Both the position numbers and the translations under genes were made by a program. From assembly GCA_027943885.1 (NCBI GenBank), contig AP027078.1, positions 496,001-560,000 of the forward strand: a stretch of DNA of 64,000 bases. Direction: 5' to 3'. Of the stretch, positions 21,808 through 31,884 are shown piece after piece. Origin of the DNA: Candidatus Tyloplasma litorale (GTDB lineage: Bacteria > Bacillota_I > Bacilli_A > Mycoplasmatales > Hepatoplasmataceae). Position 1 is the first letter of the stretch; every line of letters starts with the position of its first letter. The notes below the pieces were generated by a model. It was not told the origin of the DNA and did not search any database. It saw only the letters and a list, made by a program, of their open reading frames with translations.

Positions 21808-22702
21808 TTTCACTTATTTTCTTTTTTAAAATTGTAGAGGATATATTTTTGGTTCTTTCAATATAATGAACTTCAACAAATTCTTTTAGATAACAAAATT
21901 TATCTTTTCAATCCGTTCCCATAACAAATTTTTTAACTGAATATTTTTTAATATCATCTATTTTTTGTTCTCAACTATGCTCTGGAATAATTAATGTAAC
22001 AAATTCATTTTTAATTAAATTATTGAATCTTGTTTCATAATCATCATAAGATTTTTTGCCTTTTAAATTATTGAATTCATCTGTTGACAATCCTACAATT
22101 AAAAGATCTCCCATTTTTGCAGCTTTTTTTAAAATATTTATATGTCCATGATGAAGTAAATCAAAAGTTCCATAAGTTAAAACAATTTCTGGATTTTTAT
22201 TTTTTATTAAAGTACTTGATATTCTTGAAGTTCTTTCAAAGAACATAATTTTCATTTTTGAACCTTTTGGAGAAATTCTTTTATTTATATATTCTAAATT
22301 TTTAAAATGATCACCACCTTGAACAATTAAATCAACTTTGTATTCATCTCAAATTTCACCTCAAGATTCTTCGGGTTCATTATGATCTTCAAGTATTATT
22401 GTTGCTTTAGGATAGAATTTTTTAAGATTGTTTAATCTTACATCTTCATTTTCTGAACAAATTTTTCCTTTTCTAGAATTCCAACGATCAGAAGAAACAC
22501 CAATAATAACATTTTCCTCTAAACCAGTTAATTCAATGGCTTTATTTATTATATTTTTATGTCCATAATGAAATTTATCAAAAGTACCAAAAGTAATTAT
22601 TCTTTTACCTTTAAAATCCAAATAATTATGTTGTGAAGGTAAAATTCTTTGTTTTAAATTAGATTCTTGTTTTTCTAATTCAATTATCAAATTTTTATTC
22701 AT
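21797..22702 (-). CDS. Tandem two-domain TagD-type cytidylyltransferase
   Basis: 301 residues containing two consecutive nucleotidyltransferase domains. Domain 1: ITFGTFDKFHYGHKNII (about residue 36) and FERTSRISST at its end. Domain 2: LTYGTFDLLHHGHINIL (about residue 168) and IERTKNISSTIL at its end. Both keep the H-x-G-H and the R-T-x-x-I-S-S/T-T motifs of glycerol-3-phosphate cytidylyltransferase, so both look active. TagD is normally a 130-residue single-domain homodimer; here the dimer appears fused. The expected product is CDP-glycerol (or CDP-ribitol/choline), the donor class used by LicD. It has its own TATAAT 6 nt before the ATG. Confidence 0.88.
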
Positions 22703-22708
22703 AAGTTA

Positions 22709-22714
22709 ATTATA
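22709..22714 (-). promoter_or_regulatory. -10-like TATAAT before the double cytidylyltransferase gene
   Basis: TATAAT ends 6 nt before the ATG at 22702. There is no ribosome-binding site, and the preceding gene stops at 22732. Confidence 0.4.
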
Positions 22715-22731
22715 TATTAATATAAAAATAA

Positions 22732-23490
22732 TTAATTTTTATACATTTTATTAATGTAATTTTTCTTTAGTTGTAATTTAGGTCAAAAATAAAATATTCA
22801 ATAACCTTTATTTATGAAAGTTATTTTTTGACTTAAAAATATTACTAATCTTATTGGTTTTCTTAAATTTTTAGGAACTCAAGTAACTTGATGGTTATGA
22901 ATAAAATATTGATTATTTAATATTTTTGTTTTTTTTGATTCTTTTATTAAAGAAAATTTTTCATAATCATAAACAATATATTTATTATTTTCCTTGTATT
23001 TTCCATTTAATTTAAAATTAAATTGTTTTTTTGCAACATAATCTCAAATTATATTTCCAATTATAAAATTTCCCTTTTCATAATTTTCATAAATTTCTTT
23101 TAATTCTTTAAAAAATTTATTTTTAGGAACTGAAGCTGCAAAGCCCATTGATAATGTAACTGTATTTTCAAAACAAAGAATTAATTCTTTATTTTTATTA
23201 ATTAAATGATCAAGATTTTTTAAAATTTTCATATCATGATCAAGATAAATTCCACCCTCTTCATATAATATTTTTAATCTAATATAATCAGATAAAAAGG
23301 ATCATCTTTGTTCTTCATAAGCTTTTTTGACAAAGGGAATTTTATTTAATTCATCTCAATTAAAATCTTCTTCTTTTCAAATTTTTATATCATATTCTGG
23401 AGCAAACTTTTTCATTCTATTATCATCATAAATGAAATTTTCTTTTGTTCCAAATCATATAAAATGGATTTTTTTAGGGATTAAATTCAT
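22732..23490 (-). CDS. GT32-family glycosyltransferase
   Basis: 252 residues. It shares the same core as the second GT32 gene: PKKIHFIWFGT, DYIRLKILYEEGGIYLDHDM and TLSMGFAASVPKNKFF. The metal motif is D-H-D instead of D-T-D, still a D-x-D. It lacks the long C-terminal extension of its paralogue and ends with a basic, aromatic tail that could lie on the membrane. It is the first gene of the minus-strand glycan operon and has an extended -10 seven bases before its ATG. Confidence 0.82.
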
Positions 23491-23497
23491 AATTATA

Positions 23498-23506
23498 ATT
23501 ATACCA
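23498..23506 (-). promoter_or_regulatory. Extended -10 (TGGTATAAT) of the glycan operon
   Basis: TGGTATAAT on the minus strand, 7 nt from the ATG at 23490. This is the same nonamer as at trxB. A leaderless mRNA is likely. Confidence 0.6.
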
Positions 23507-23543
23507 AAAATCTAATTTGTAAAATTTTCTTCCATTTTAGAAT

Positions 23544-23576
23544 AAAAAAAACAAATCCCTGAATGAGAGATTTTGT
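23544..23576 (-). terminator. Intrinsic terminator after the second Abi-like gene
   Basis: A ten-bp stem with one bulged A (ACAAAATCTCT / AGGGATTTGT), a 5-nt loop, then eight T on the minus strand. It separates the era operon from the glycan operon. Confidence 0.85.
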
Positions 23577-23613
23577 ACTTACGTCCTACGACAATAATAT
23601 TATACATAAAAAA

Positions 23614-24435
23614 CTATTTTTCTAATAGAAAATTGATATTAAGTTCTTTTTTTAAAATTCCAAATGGAATTTCATCTTCTTTAAATTCACGTTCAATATA
23701 ATTTATAAGTTTATTTTTAAGATTAAAAAAATCAGCTTTATTTAAAAGAGTTGATATTTCATTAAATATTTCATCAACCATTTGACAAGTTGTTTTTTTA
23801 TCAAGATTAGAATTTATTCTTGGATTAATAGCAACTTCATATATTTTTATTCAAAATTCTTTATTAACAACCAATGAATTATGTGTAATAGAATTACGTA
23901 AATGTCTACATGTTTCAAGAAAATTAAAAAATTCTTCAGAGCTAGACATATTTGTATTTCCCTTTTTATTACTTAAAAATCAAGAAATATTTTCTTCAGA
24001 AATACATTTTAAAAGCATATATTTTTTTCCTAAAGTTCCTCTAATTAAATTTTGAGATAAACTTTTATCAAAATCAACAAAGCTTCTTCCATTTTTTAAA
24101 TTTTTTAATTTATTTTTAGATCCGGTTACATATTTTAAAAGATCTTCATCAGAAATTTTTGATAATTTTTTATTAAAATAAATATTATTTCTAGCTATTA
24201 TTTTAGCTCAAGTATCAATAATTGATTCAGCATTACTAGTTATATAAATTAAATATCTTTTAATTATAAAATTAATTTCTAGTAATCTCTTTAGGGATTC
24301 AGGTTTATGTTCATTCAATAAATCTGGTAGATGTAATGCAATATCCTCCTTAGGAATTAATACATCAATTATTTTATTAATGTAACCCTTTATTGCATTG
24401 TCGCCCTTATTTATAACTTCTTCTAATAACTTCAT
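23614..24435 (-). CDS. Second Abi-like HEPN protein
   Basis: 273 residues, helical, cytosolic. LLEINFIIKRYLIYITSNAE resembles the conserved helix of Abi_2 proteins, and the C-terminal segment TCRHLRNSITHNSLVVN contains R-N-S-I-T-H, a HEPN R-x4-H motif, as in the Abi-like protein at 5548-6627. The two proteins share layout but little sequence. It lies 11 nt after era, so it is probably expressed from the era operon rather than on its own. A role in phage defence is a family-level inference only. Confidence 0.5.
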
Positions 24436-24446
24436 AATGTTTTCCT

Positions 24447-25340
24447 TTAAATATTTTTAATAATTGAATCCTTATTTTTTCAATCCTTTTTAATTTTGAC
24501 AAATGTTTCAAGAAAAACTTTTTTTCCAAAATAATGCTCTAATTCTTCACGTGATTTTTCACCAATAATTTTTATTTTAGAACCATTTTTTCCTATAATT
24601 ATTCTTTTTAAATTATCTCGATCAATTATTATTTCTGCTCTAATAAAAACACTTCTCTTTTTGTTTTCGAATTCTTCAATTGAAACAAATAAATGATGAG
24701 GTATTTCGTTATTTAAATTAAATAAAGCTTTTTCTCTTATTATTTCGGCAGAATAAAATTGATCTGAAAATTCATGAAAACTATCACGATCATAATAAGC
24801 TACATCTTCTTTTAAATCCTTTTTAATTTCCTCCACTAAAACTTTAATATTTGTTTCTCTATAAGAAGAAATTGGTATTATTTTATCAAATAAATTTGTT
24901 TCATTGAATTTCTTAGCAATTTCTAACAATTCTGTTTTAGTTTTTGCTTTGTCAACTTTTGTTAAAAGTAAATATTTTTTAGCTGCTGTTTTTTCAGTTA
25001 TTTTAATAGTTTCCAAATATTCATTATCTAAATCTTTTCAAAAAGGAAGTAAATATAAAATAATATCAACACCTTTTATTGAATCAATAATTCTTTGATA
25101 CATATCTTCATCTAATTTAGTTTTAACATCTATAAATCCTGGAGTATCCATAAAAATTATTTGTGCATCTTCAGAATTCAATATCCCTTTAATTTGATTT
25201 CTAGTTGTGTTTTTTTTATGAGTAGCGATAGATATTTTATGCCCTATAATACAATTTAATAGAGTAGACTTACCAGAATTAGGTTTTCCAACAATTGAAA
25301 CGAAACCTGACTTAATTTTTTTATCATTTTCAATATTCAT
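24447..25340 (-). CDS. era: GTPase Era
   Basis: 297 residues. Era binds the 3' end of 16S rRNA during 30S assembly. G1 is GKPNSGKST (18-26), G3 is DTPGF, G4 lies in LLTKVDKAK, and the C-terminal KH domain contains IIGKNGSKIKIIG. It follows cdd directly (the cdd stop and era ATG touch), in the classical ybeY-dgkA-cdd-era order. RecO, the normal next gene, is missing here and found 13.9 kb further along. Confidence 0.96.
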
Positions 25341-25757
25341 TTATTTTTCAACACCTTCAAATGCCATTGGCAATAATTCTTGAATTAAATATTTTTTAAC
25401 TTCACCTTTTGAGTTATATAAAAATACTTTTGCTTTTCCATTAGAAACTTCATAAATAACTTGTCTACAAACACCACATGGTGGGGTAAATGAATTTTCA
25501 TTTATATTATTTAAATTTCTAGCAAAAACATGAACTTCTTCTAGATCACCAATCTTCATTGAATTTGTTATTGCAGTTGATATTGCATTTCTTTCTGCAC
25601 AAATACCATTTGTTGGTATTTGATATTCAACATTAACTCCTTGATATTCCTTTTTATTTTTGTCAATAACTATTGATGATACTAAAAAATTAGAAGATGA
25701 AGCTTCGGAATTTTTTATTAATTTTGTTAGTTTTTCAAAAATTGTTAATTTATGCAT
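25341..25757 (-). CDS. cdd: Cytidine deaminase
   Basis: 138 residues, normal length. It converts (deoxy)cytidine to (deoxy)uridine in pyrimidine salvage. The zinc ligands and catalytic Glu are in CAERNAIS and PPCGVCRQ. It is embedded in the ybeY-dgkA-cdd-era operon, 14 nt after dgkA. AAGTGAGAT upstream of the ATG serves as ribosome-binding site. Confidence 0.96.
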   Translation of the reverse strand: MHKLTIFEKLTKLIKNSEASSSNFLVSSIVIDKNKKEYQGVNVEYQIPTNGICAERNAISTAITNSMKIGDLEEVHVFARNLNNINENSFTPPCGVCRQVIYEVSNGKAKVFLYNSKGEVKKYLIQELLPMAFEGVEK

Positions 25758-25771
25758 TTTTATCTCACTTC

Positions 25772-26143
25772 CTAAGCAAATAATTCTGATATTTTAGGTA
25801 AAAAAATAATAAGTCCAATAATAATTGCTCCAATAGTAACAACTAAAGTTGCCATTGCTGCTACATCTTTTACTTTTTTTGCCTTAACATTATATTCAAA
25901 AGAAACAATATCCACAATATATTCTATTGCAGTATTAATTATTTCAAAACCTATTACTAATACTATTGAGAATATAATAGCTATTCATTCATAAGCTTCT
26001 ATATCAAAAACAATACCCATGATAATTACAAAAATAGTTGCAAAAAAATGTACTCATAATGATTTTTCTTCCCTAATCATTACAAGCATACCTTTCATAG
26101 CATTAATAAATTTTTTTGATGTTCTTTTAAATCAATTTATCAT
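25772..26143 (-). CDS. dgkA: Diacylglycerol/undecaprenol kinase family protein
   Basis: 123 residues with TGA as Trp. It is a small integral-membrane lipid kinase with three hydrophobic helices. The family signature is visible as IGFEIINTAIEYIVD, with the catalytic Glu and the N-T-A-I-E motif, and the amphipathic N-terminus FKRTSKKFINAMKGM is typical. In Gram-positives it phosphorylates undecaprenol or diacylglycerol; in a wall-less cell diacylglycerol is the likelier substrate. A truncated copy of its N-terminal half lies just upstream. Confidence 0.9.
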
Positions 26144-26201
26144 AATTTATCATTATTAGTTATATTATATAATAATATAAATTTAAATTATTAATTTCTA
26201 A

Positions 26202-26414
26202 TTAGTAAAATATTTTTCGTTGTTTAGAAATTATTGTTCTTTCTAATAAAATAGCTATTCATTCATAAGTTTCTATACCAAAAAAAATACCTATTATAAT
26301 TACAAAAATAGTTATAAGGGATATTCATAATTCCTTTTTATCTTTAATAATTACAAATGTGCTTTTCATAAAATTAATAAATTTTTTTGATATTCTTTTG
26401 AATCAATTTATCAT
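26202..26414 (-). pseudogene. Fossil hybrid: dgkA N-terminus joined to ybeY C-terminus
   Basis: A 70-codon open frame. Codons 1-55 clearly copy the start of dgkA (MINWFKRISKKFINFMK against MINWFKRTSKKFINAMK, and ETYEWIAI against EAYEWIAI). The last codons copy the end of ybeY (ERTIISKQRKIF against ERKMISKQQEIF), and the flanking intergenic bases also match. It lacks the catalytic centre of both parents. The simplest origin is a tandem duplication of ybeY-dgkA followed by a deletion joining dgkA' to 'ybeY. It remains open, so a short membrane peptide could still be made. Confidence 0.85.
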
Positions 26415-26438
26415 TATTGGGTATATTATAATATAAAA

Positions 26439-26900
26439 TTATCACTTTCTAATTTTTAGATTCTTAAATATTTCTTGTTGCTTAGAAATCATTTTTCTTT
26501 CTGCAGCAATATTGTTATGATCATAACCAATCAAATGAAGAATTCCATGCATTACCAAAAATTTTAATTCTATATAAGGATTGCTATTTATTTCTTTAGA
26601 TTGTTCTTCCAAAATATCTTCATTAATAAAGATATCACCAATATATAAATTTTTATTATCCAATTCATTATGAGGAAAAGATAAAACATCAGTTGATTTA
26701 TCAATATTTCTATGTTCATTATTTAATTTTCTCATTTTTTTACTATCACAAATATAAACAGACATTTCTAAAGGATTTTCAAAATCTTTTGAAACATATT
26801 TCAATATTCTTTTAATATCTTTTATTGCTGAAAAATATTTAAAATTTTTATTTAAAATTTGCTCATTTTTGTAAAAATTAATCACATTATTTTTAAACAT
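26439..26900 (-). CDS. ybeY: Endoribonuclease YbeY
   Basis: 153 residues: the TGA at 26442-26444 is read as Trp and the true stop is TAA at 26439-26441. YbeY takes part in 16S rRNA 3'-end maturation and ribosome quality control. The zinc site H-G-I-L-H-L-I-G-Y-D-H is intact, preceded by TDVLSFPH and GDIFI. It is the first gene of the ybeY-dgkA-cdd-era run, with TATAAT 11 nt before the ATG and no ribosome-binding site. Confidence 0.95.
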
Positions 26901-26918
26901 ATATTAGTTTAATTATAT

Positions 26919-26951
26919 AAAAAATGAAGAAGTTTATTCTTCTTCATTTTT
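26919..26951 (-). terminator. Intrinsic terminator of the helicase gene
   Basis: Twelve-bp perfect arms (AAAATGAAGAAG / CTTCTTCATTTT) around 6 nt; the stem overlaps the helicase stop codon. T-rich on both sides, so it could work in both directions. Confidence 0.88.
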
Positions 26952-29900
26952 ATTTTTCTTTTGCATAGCTAAAATTCTTTTTACTTTTAAATCTATTTTT
27001 TTAATTTCTTCATTTCTATTAATTCATCAATTTGGTGATCATATTTTATAAGTGAATCAACCTCTTGATTCTAAGAATTCTTTCATTAAATAATCTTTTT
27101 CTCTTGCTGAAGAATTACTTTCACTATTCTCAAATAAAATAGCTAAAATCTTTTTATCAGTTTTTTTATCAACTAAAACATAATTTATTTTATAACCAAT
27201 TGTTTCATAATTATGTATTAATTTTATATTATTCTTTAATGCATAATCCATTAAAGAATTATGAACTTCATTTTCAAAAAATGTCATATCTTTTTCATCA
27301 ACAATTTTTTCTTCTTTTGCTTCAAAATTTGATTCATTTATTCTTTTAGCAAATTGAATATATTCAATAAAGTCTTTTGGTCCTTGATGTAAAGAATTTG
27401 CAACTTTTATTGCTGCTTGTTCAAGATCAATAGATGAAACTACAATCATTTTTTTCTTAGCTCTAGTAATTGCAACATTAATTCTATTTGAACCTAAGGA
27501 TTGATTAATAGGTCCAAAATTAATTAATTGTTTACCATTAGTATCTGGTCCATAAGTTGTAGAAAAAATAATAATATCTCTTTCATCACCTTGAACATTT
27601 TCTATTGATTTAATAAAAGCATCATTGTTTTTTAATCATTCAAATAAATCATAACTTTCCATCATTATTTGATTTAGTATATATTCTTCTTGTTTTGAAT
27701 TGGTTGTAATGATTCCAATACTTGCATCAACATTTTTTTTGGTTAATTTTTTTAATATTTCAATTACTTTATTTGCTTCAACTTTATTTAAACCATCATC
27801 ATAATTAGAATTTTCAACAAAAATATACTCTAAAGGTTTTTTAATTTGATTATTCAATGTATCAATAAAATTTAACCCTCCTTCATAATATTTATTATTT
27901 GAAAATTGAATTAAATTTATATGTTGCGATCTATAGTGATTCTTTAACATTACCTCTGGCAACTTAGATTTTGAGTAAGTTAATAATGATTCATTTTGTT
28001 CAATTAAATCATCATCTTCATCAGAAGTTATTCTTCCTGCAAAGAAACTAGATGGTCCTAATTGTTTTTCATCTCCTAAAACAACTAACTTTTTAGCTCT
28101 TGCAATTGCAGGTATAGTTCTTTCTAAAAATATTTGTGAAGCTTCATCGAAAATAACCATATCAAATTTTTCATTTATTGAAAATAATGTTGGAACAACT
28201 TCAGGTTGCATCAATCAAACTTTAACAAAATTTTCCATTTCTAAATGATAATCTTTAATAAATTTTCTAATTGCAATTGGTCTTTTTCTTTCAGTTATTT
28301 TTTTAATACTATTTTCTCTTGAATTAAGACTTATTTTTCTTAAATTATTATTTAAAACCAATTTTAATTGATTTTCTGAAAATTTGAAAAATTCTTTATT
28401 TAATTTTTCAATATAAGTTAAATTCTTTTCATATTTTTTAATAAGATCTATTTTGTCTTTGAAGGAATGTGATTTTAATAATTTTTTAATAATATTTATT
28501 TTAATTGCTTCAATGGATTCTTCAATATTATTATCATCAATAAATTTAATTAAATTTTTATTTATTTTATTTATTTTCAAAAAATAATCAATATCAATTT
28601 TTGATTCTTCTAATTTTTCAATTTTATTAGAAAAATTTTCTTTTAATAATTCTTGTTTTTCAACTTGAATATCCAAAACTGAAAATAAAGTTCCCAATTT
28701 TAACTCTTTAAAATCAACACTATTTAAATCATATTTTTGTGTTAATTCTTTTTTAACTTTTAAATTTTTTAATATACGATAAAAATCAGAATGCTTTTCT
28801 CAAATTCTATTAATATCTTCTTTATTATTTAATATTTTTTTATTTTTATTTATTTCTTCAACTATTTTTTTAATTTTATTTAATATATTTTCAATTATTT
28901 CTGAGGTATTTTCAAATTTGGAATAATACTCATTTATAACTTCTTTAAGTAAAAGAAGCCTTTCTTTTGAATTTATTTTTTCTAAAAAATTAAATGTTAA
29001 ATTATATTGATCTAATGATAAATTATCAAATTTAAAAAACTCATGTTCAAAAGCTATTTTTTTAGATTGAGGAGTTTCTAAATATGGTTTTACAAAAATA
29101 CTTGAAATTTGTTCTAAAACATTTTTGTTATTAAATCCAAATTTTTTATAAATTAAATCTAAATCTTCATATTTATCTTTTAATTCTTCTCTAATATTTT
29201 TAGATATGTTTTCATCAATTTCATAAAAATCTTTATTTATCATTTTATTCAATTGATTATAAAATTGAAATTTATCTTTTGTATCTGAAATTAAAATTGA
29301 ATTGTTTTTTAAAATTTTTAATCTTTTTTTAATAACTTCTAAAGCAATTTGTTTTTCAGAAATAACAGCAACTTTTTTACCTTCAGCTACAGCATTTTCA
29401 ACAATAGAAATTATTGTTTCTGATTTACCAGTTCCTGGAGGACCTCAAATAGTTATTCCCTTAATGCTATTTTGATTAATCATTTTAAGTGCTCTTAATT
29501 GTTGATCATTTAATTTATTTGTATAAAAAAGTTTTGTATCATCATTAATTTCTTCCTCGATGATATTTTTAGTTTTTTTAATAGATTGTCTTGAATGGAA
29601 ATCTTCATTTGCTAAAAATTTGGTAAGCATAGGTGTTGAATCATTCATATAGATTAAATCATTAATTTCAGATTGGATATCATTACCAAAATCTGAAAAT
29701 AAACCTAGCAATAAATTATGTTTTATTGAATAATTTCCTATATTATATTCTCATTCATCATTTACAGTAACCTTTCTAAAAGGTTCTATTTCCATATGAT
29801 TATTAGATATTTTTTTATTCAATTTTGCAAAATTAGCAATATTTTCATTTAAAGTATTATTATATTCATAAATAAAAGAATCTTCTAAATTTAAAACATA

Positions 29901-30638
29901 CTCTTCTATAAATGAATTTACAAAAATATCCCTTGAGTGATCAACATTCAAAGTTCAATTATTTCTTTTTTTATCTAAATTTAATTCAACCGGAAAGAAA
30001 AACAAAGGAGTTCTAATTTTAATATCTTTATCTTGAATGTTCACTCTTCCTTCAAAAATAACAGGTGAAATATAAAGAATATTTTTACCTTTTTCCAATT
30101 TTTGTTTTTCATTTTCTCTATAAAGAGATTGAAATCAAGTAATTTCCTTTTTATTAATAAATTCTCTTTTTTCTTCAGATGTTTTATTTGTATTATTAAG
30201 TGTTTTTGCATACTTTCTTTTAATTACATCACTTGAGATAATCAAATTAAAAGTTTTTGTGGAATTAGGTGAAGAAAATATTTTGTAAATATCTTGTTTG
30301 GATTTTTTAGTTAATTTACTTAAATCTAATAACCTATTTTTAGTTTCCTTTGTATTTCAAATTATATTATTACGTTGTGAAATATTAGTAAGTCTATCTC
30401 TTAATGTTTGTAATTTTTCAACTATTTCATTACTTGCATTTATTCTATTTGTATATTTTTTATAATGTGCTTCTATTCTTTCAACATAAGGTCTTATTTT
30501 TTTATAAGTTGTATCACCAATACCATGAATAGATAAAAAATCTTCTTCAGTTTTTGGAGTTAACTCCTTAATTTTCTCTCAAACATCTTCATTAACTTCT
30601 AATTTTATTTGCTTATATAATTTGTAAATTTCATCCAT
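26934..30638 (-). CDS. Large SF1 helicase with HRDC-like N-terminus and decayed nuclease C-terminus
   Basis: 1234 residues; six open segments in one frame once TGA is Trp. Residues 10-60 resemble an HRDC domain (FLSIHGIGDTTYKKI). Walker A is GPPGTGKS near residue 400, Walker B is MVIFDEASQ near 830, as in Upf1-type SF1B helicases, with long coiled-coil-rich insertions between (470-800). The C-terminal 115 residues follow the plan of the MTES_1575-type restriction-endonuclease domain fused to such helicases (FENEVHNSLMDYAL ... EFLESRGWFTYKIWSPNWW), but the catalytic Asp/Glu positions read YKINYVL and AILFEN. It is a single-gene unit. Role: DNA or RNA remodelling, possibly defence. Confidence 0.8.
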
Positions 30639-30647
30639 ATTATTTTA

Positions 30648-30653
30648 ATTATA
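30648..30653 (-). promoter_or_regulatory. -10 box (TATAAT) of the helicase gene
   Basis: TATAAT ends 9 nt before the ATG at 30638; no ribosome-binding site. Confidence 0.5.
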
Positions 30654-30662
30654 CTTAGAATT

Positions 30663-31058
30663 TTAAATATTATTTTCTTTATTATCTACATTATTTAAAG
30701 ACTCATTTTCTTCTGAATGTTTTGAATTATTTTCTCTTAAAAAATATAAATAATATTCTCTGCTTTTATTCTCTTCAACTTGTAAACCTCTTTTTTGACA
30801 TTCTTTCATTAAAGCATTTTTACCCATTAATGTATATTCATCACCTTTAGTTTCAGTATTTACCATAATATTCTTAAAATCCAAAATAAAAGAAATGAAA
30901 ATAAAAATTAAAGAAAAAAATAAAAAACAATAACTTGGTATCTTATAAGATTCATTATTAGAAGCAAAATAATAACTTATAAATGAAATAGAAGAAATGA
31001 TTAATAAAATATCTAAAATGTAAATTCATTTTTTAATTGTTTTTTTATTTTTTTTCAT
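30663..31058 (-). CDS. Two-helix membrane protein with soluble tail, unknown
   Basis: 131 residues with TGA as Trp. The basic N-terminus MKKNKKTIKKW leads into two hydrophobic helices (about residues 12-30 and 42-60). A polar, Glu/Asn-rich tail includes GDEYTLMGKNALMKECQKRG, which could be a small helical domain similar to SAP- or LEM-like modules; this is weak. It ends 24 nt before the helicase start, so it may be expressed just ahead of it. Confidence 0.6.
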
Positions 31059-31077
31059 CACAAAAAAATTATACATA

Positions 31078-31106
31078 TAAAAAAAGTAATGTTTGTAAAC
31101 ATTACT
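31078..31106 (-). terminator. Intrinsic terminator of yebC
   Basis: GTAATGTTT / AAACATTAC arms with a 2-nt loop and seven T on the minus strand, immediately after the yebC stop. Confidence 0.92.
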
Positions 31107-31108
31107 CA

Positions 31109-31822
31109 CTACTTAACATTAGTATAAACATCTTGAACATCATCATTGTCTTCTAATTTATCAATAAGTTTATTTAATTTTTCTTGTGTTGCCTCATCTA
31201 TTTCGATTGTTGTTGATGCAACTTTTGTAACTTCACTAGAAACAAATTCATTTATATTATTTTTTTCTAAGAATTCTTTTGTTTCTATAAATTTAGATGG
31301 ATCTGTTTCAATTATTATAAATTCATCTTCTTCTTTAATATCAATAACTTCTGCTTCTAAAATTATTTCCATAATGTCATCAATGTTAAATTTTTCAGAA
31401 TCAATTACAATAATGCCCTTATTTTCAAATAAATAAGAAACTGAACCATTGGTTCCTAAATTACCATTTCCCTTATTAAAATCTGATTTTATAGATGCTG
31501 CCGTTCTATTTACATTATCTGTTAAACAATTAACCAAAACAGCAACTCCACCTGGTCCATAACCCTCATAAGTAATTTCATTTCAATTTGATGTATCCTT
31601 ATTGGCTTTAGATAATGCTCTTGAAATATTATCATTAGGCATATTAACAGATTTAGCTTTTTCAATTGATAATCTTAATCTTGGATTTGTTTCCGGATCT
31701 GTTCCACCTTGTTTAATTGCTATTTCAATTTCCTTTGTTATTTTTTGAAAGATTTTTCCTCTTTTTGCATCTTGGGCACCTTTTTTATGTTTTATATTTG
31801 CTCATTTAGAATGTCCTGCCAT
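31109..31822 (-). CDS. yebC: YebC/PmpR/TACO1-family protein
   Basis: 237 residues. The N-terminus [20 protein letters not shown] is diagnostic, and [12 protein letters not shown] and the three-domain layout are intact. Family members were described as DNA-binding regulators and more recently as translation factors that help ribosomes through difficult peptide stretches. A strong ribosome-binding site AGGAG precedes the ATG. It is a single-gene unit, divergent from the + strand gene at 31885. Confidence 0.95.
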
Positions 31823-31884
31823 ATTGTTCTTGTTATCTCCTTACTTTTAAAATTAGTACAAATATATTATATAATATAAGGGAA

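Noticed and set aside
23577-23613. A small RNA gene with its own promoter between the Abi-like gene and the terminator
   Set aside because: A TATAAT-like sequence and a terminator are there, but the distance fits a plain 3' untranslated region of the Abi-like gene and no further structure is evident.
10546-24446. Prophage or integrative element carrying the glycan island
   Set aside because: No integrase, transposase, phage structural gene, tRNA target or flanking direct repeat could be found.
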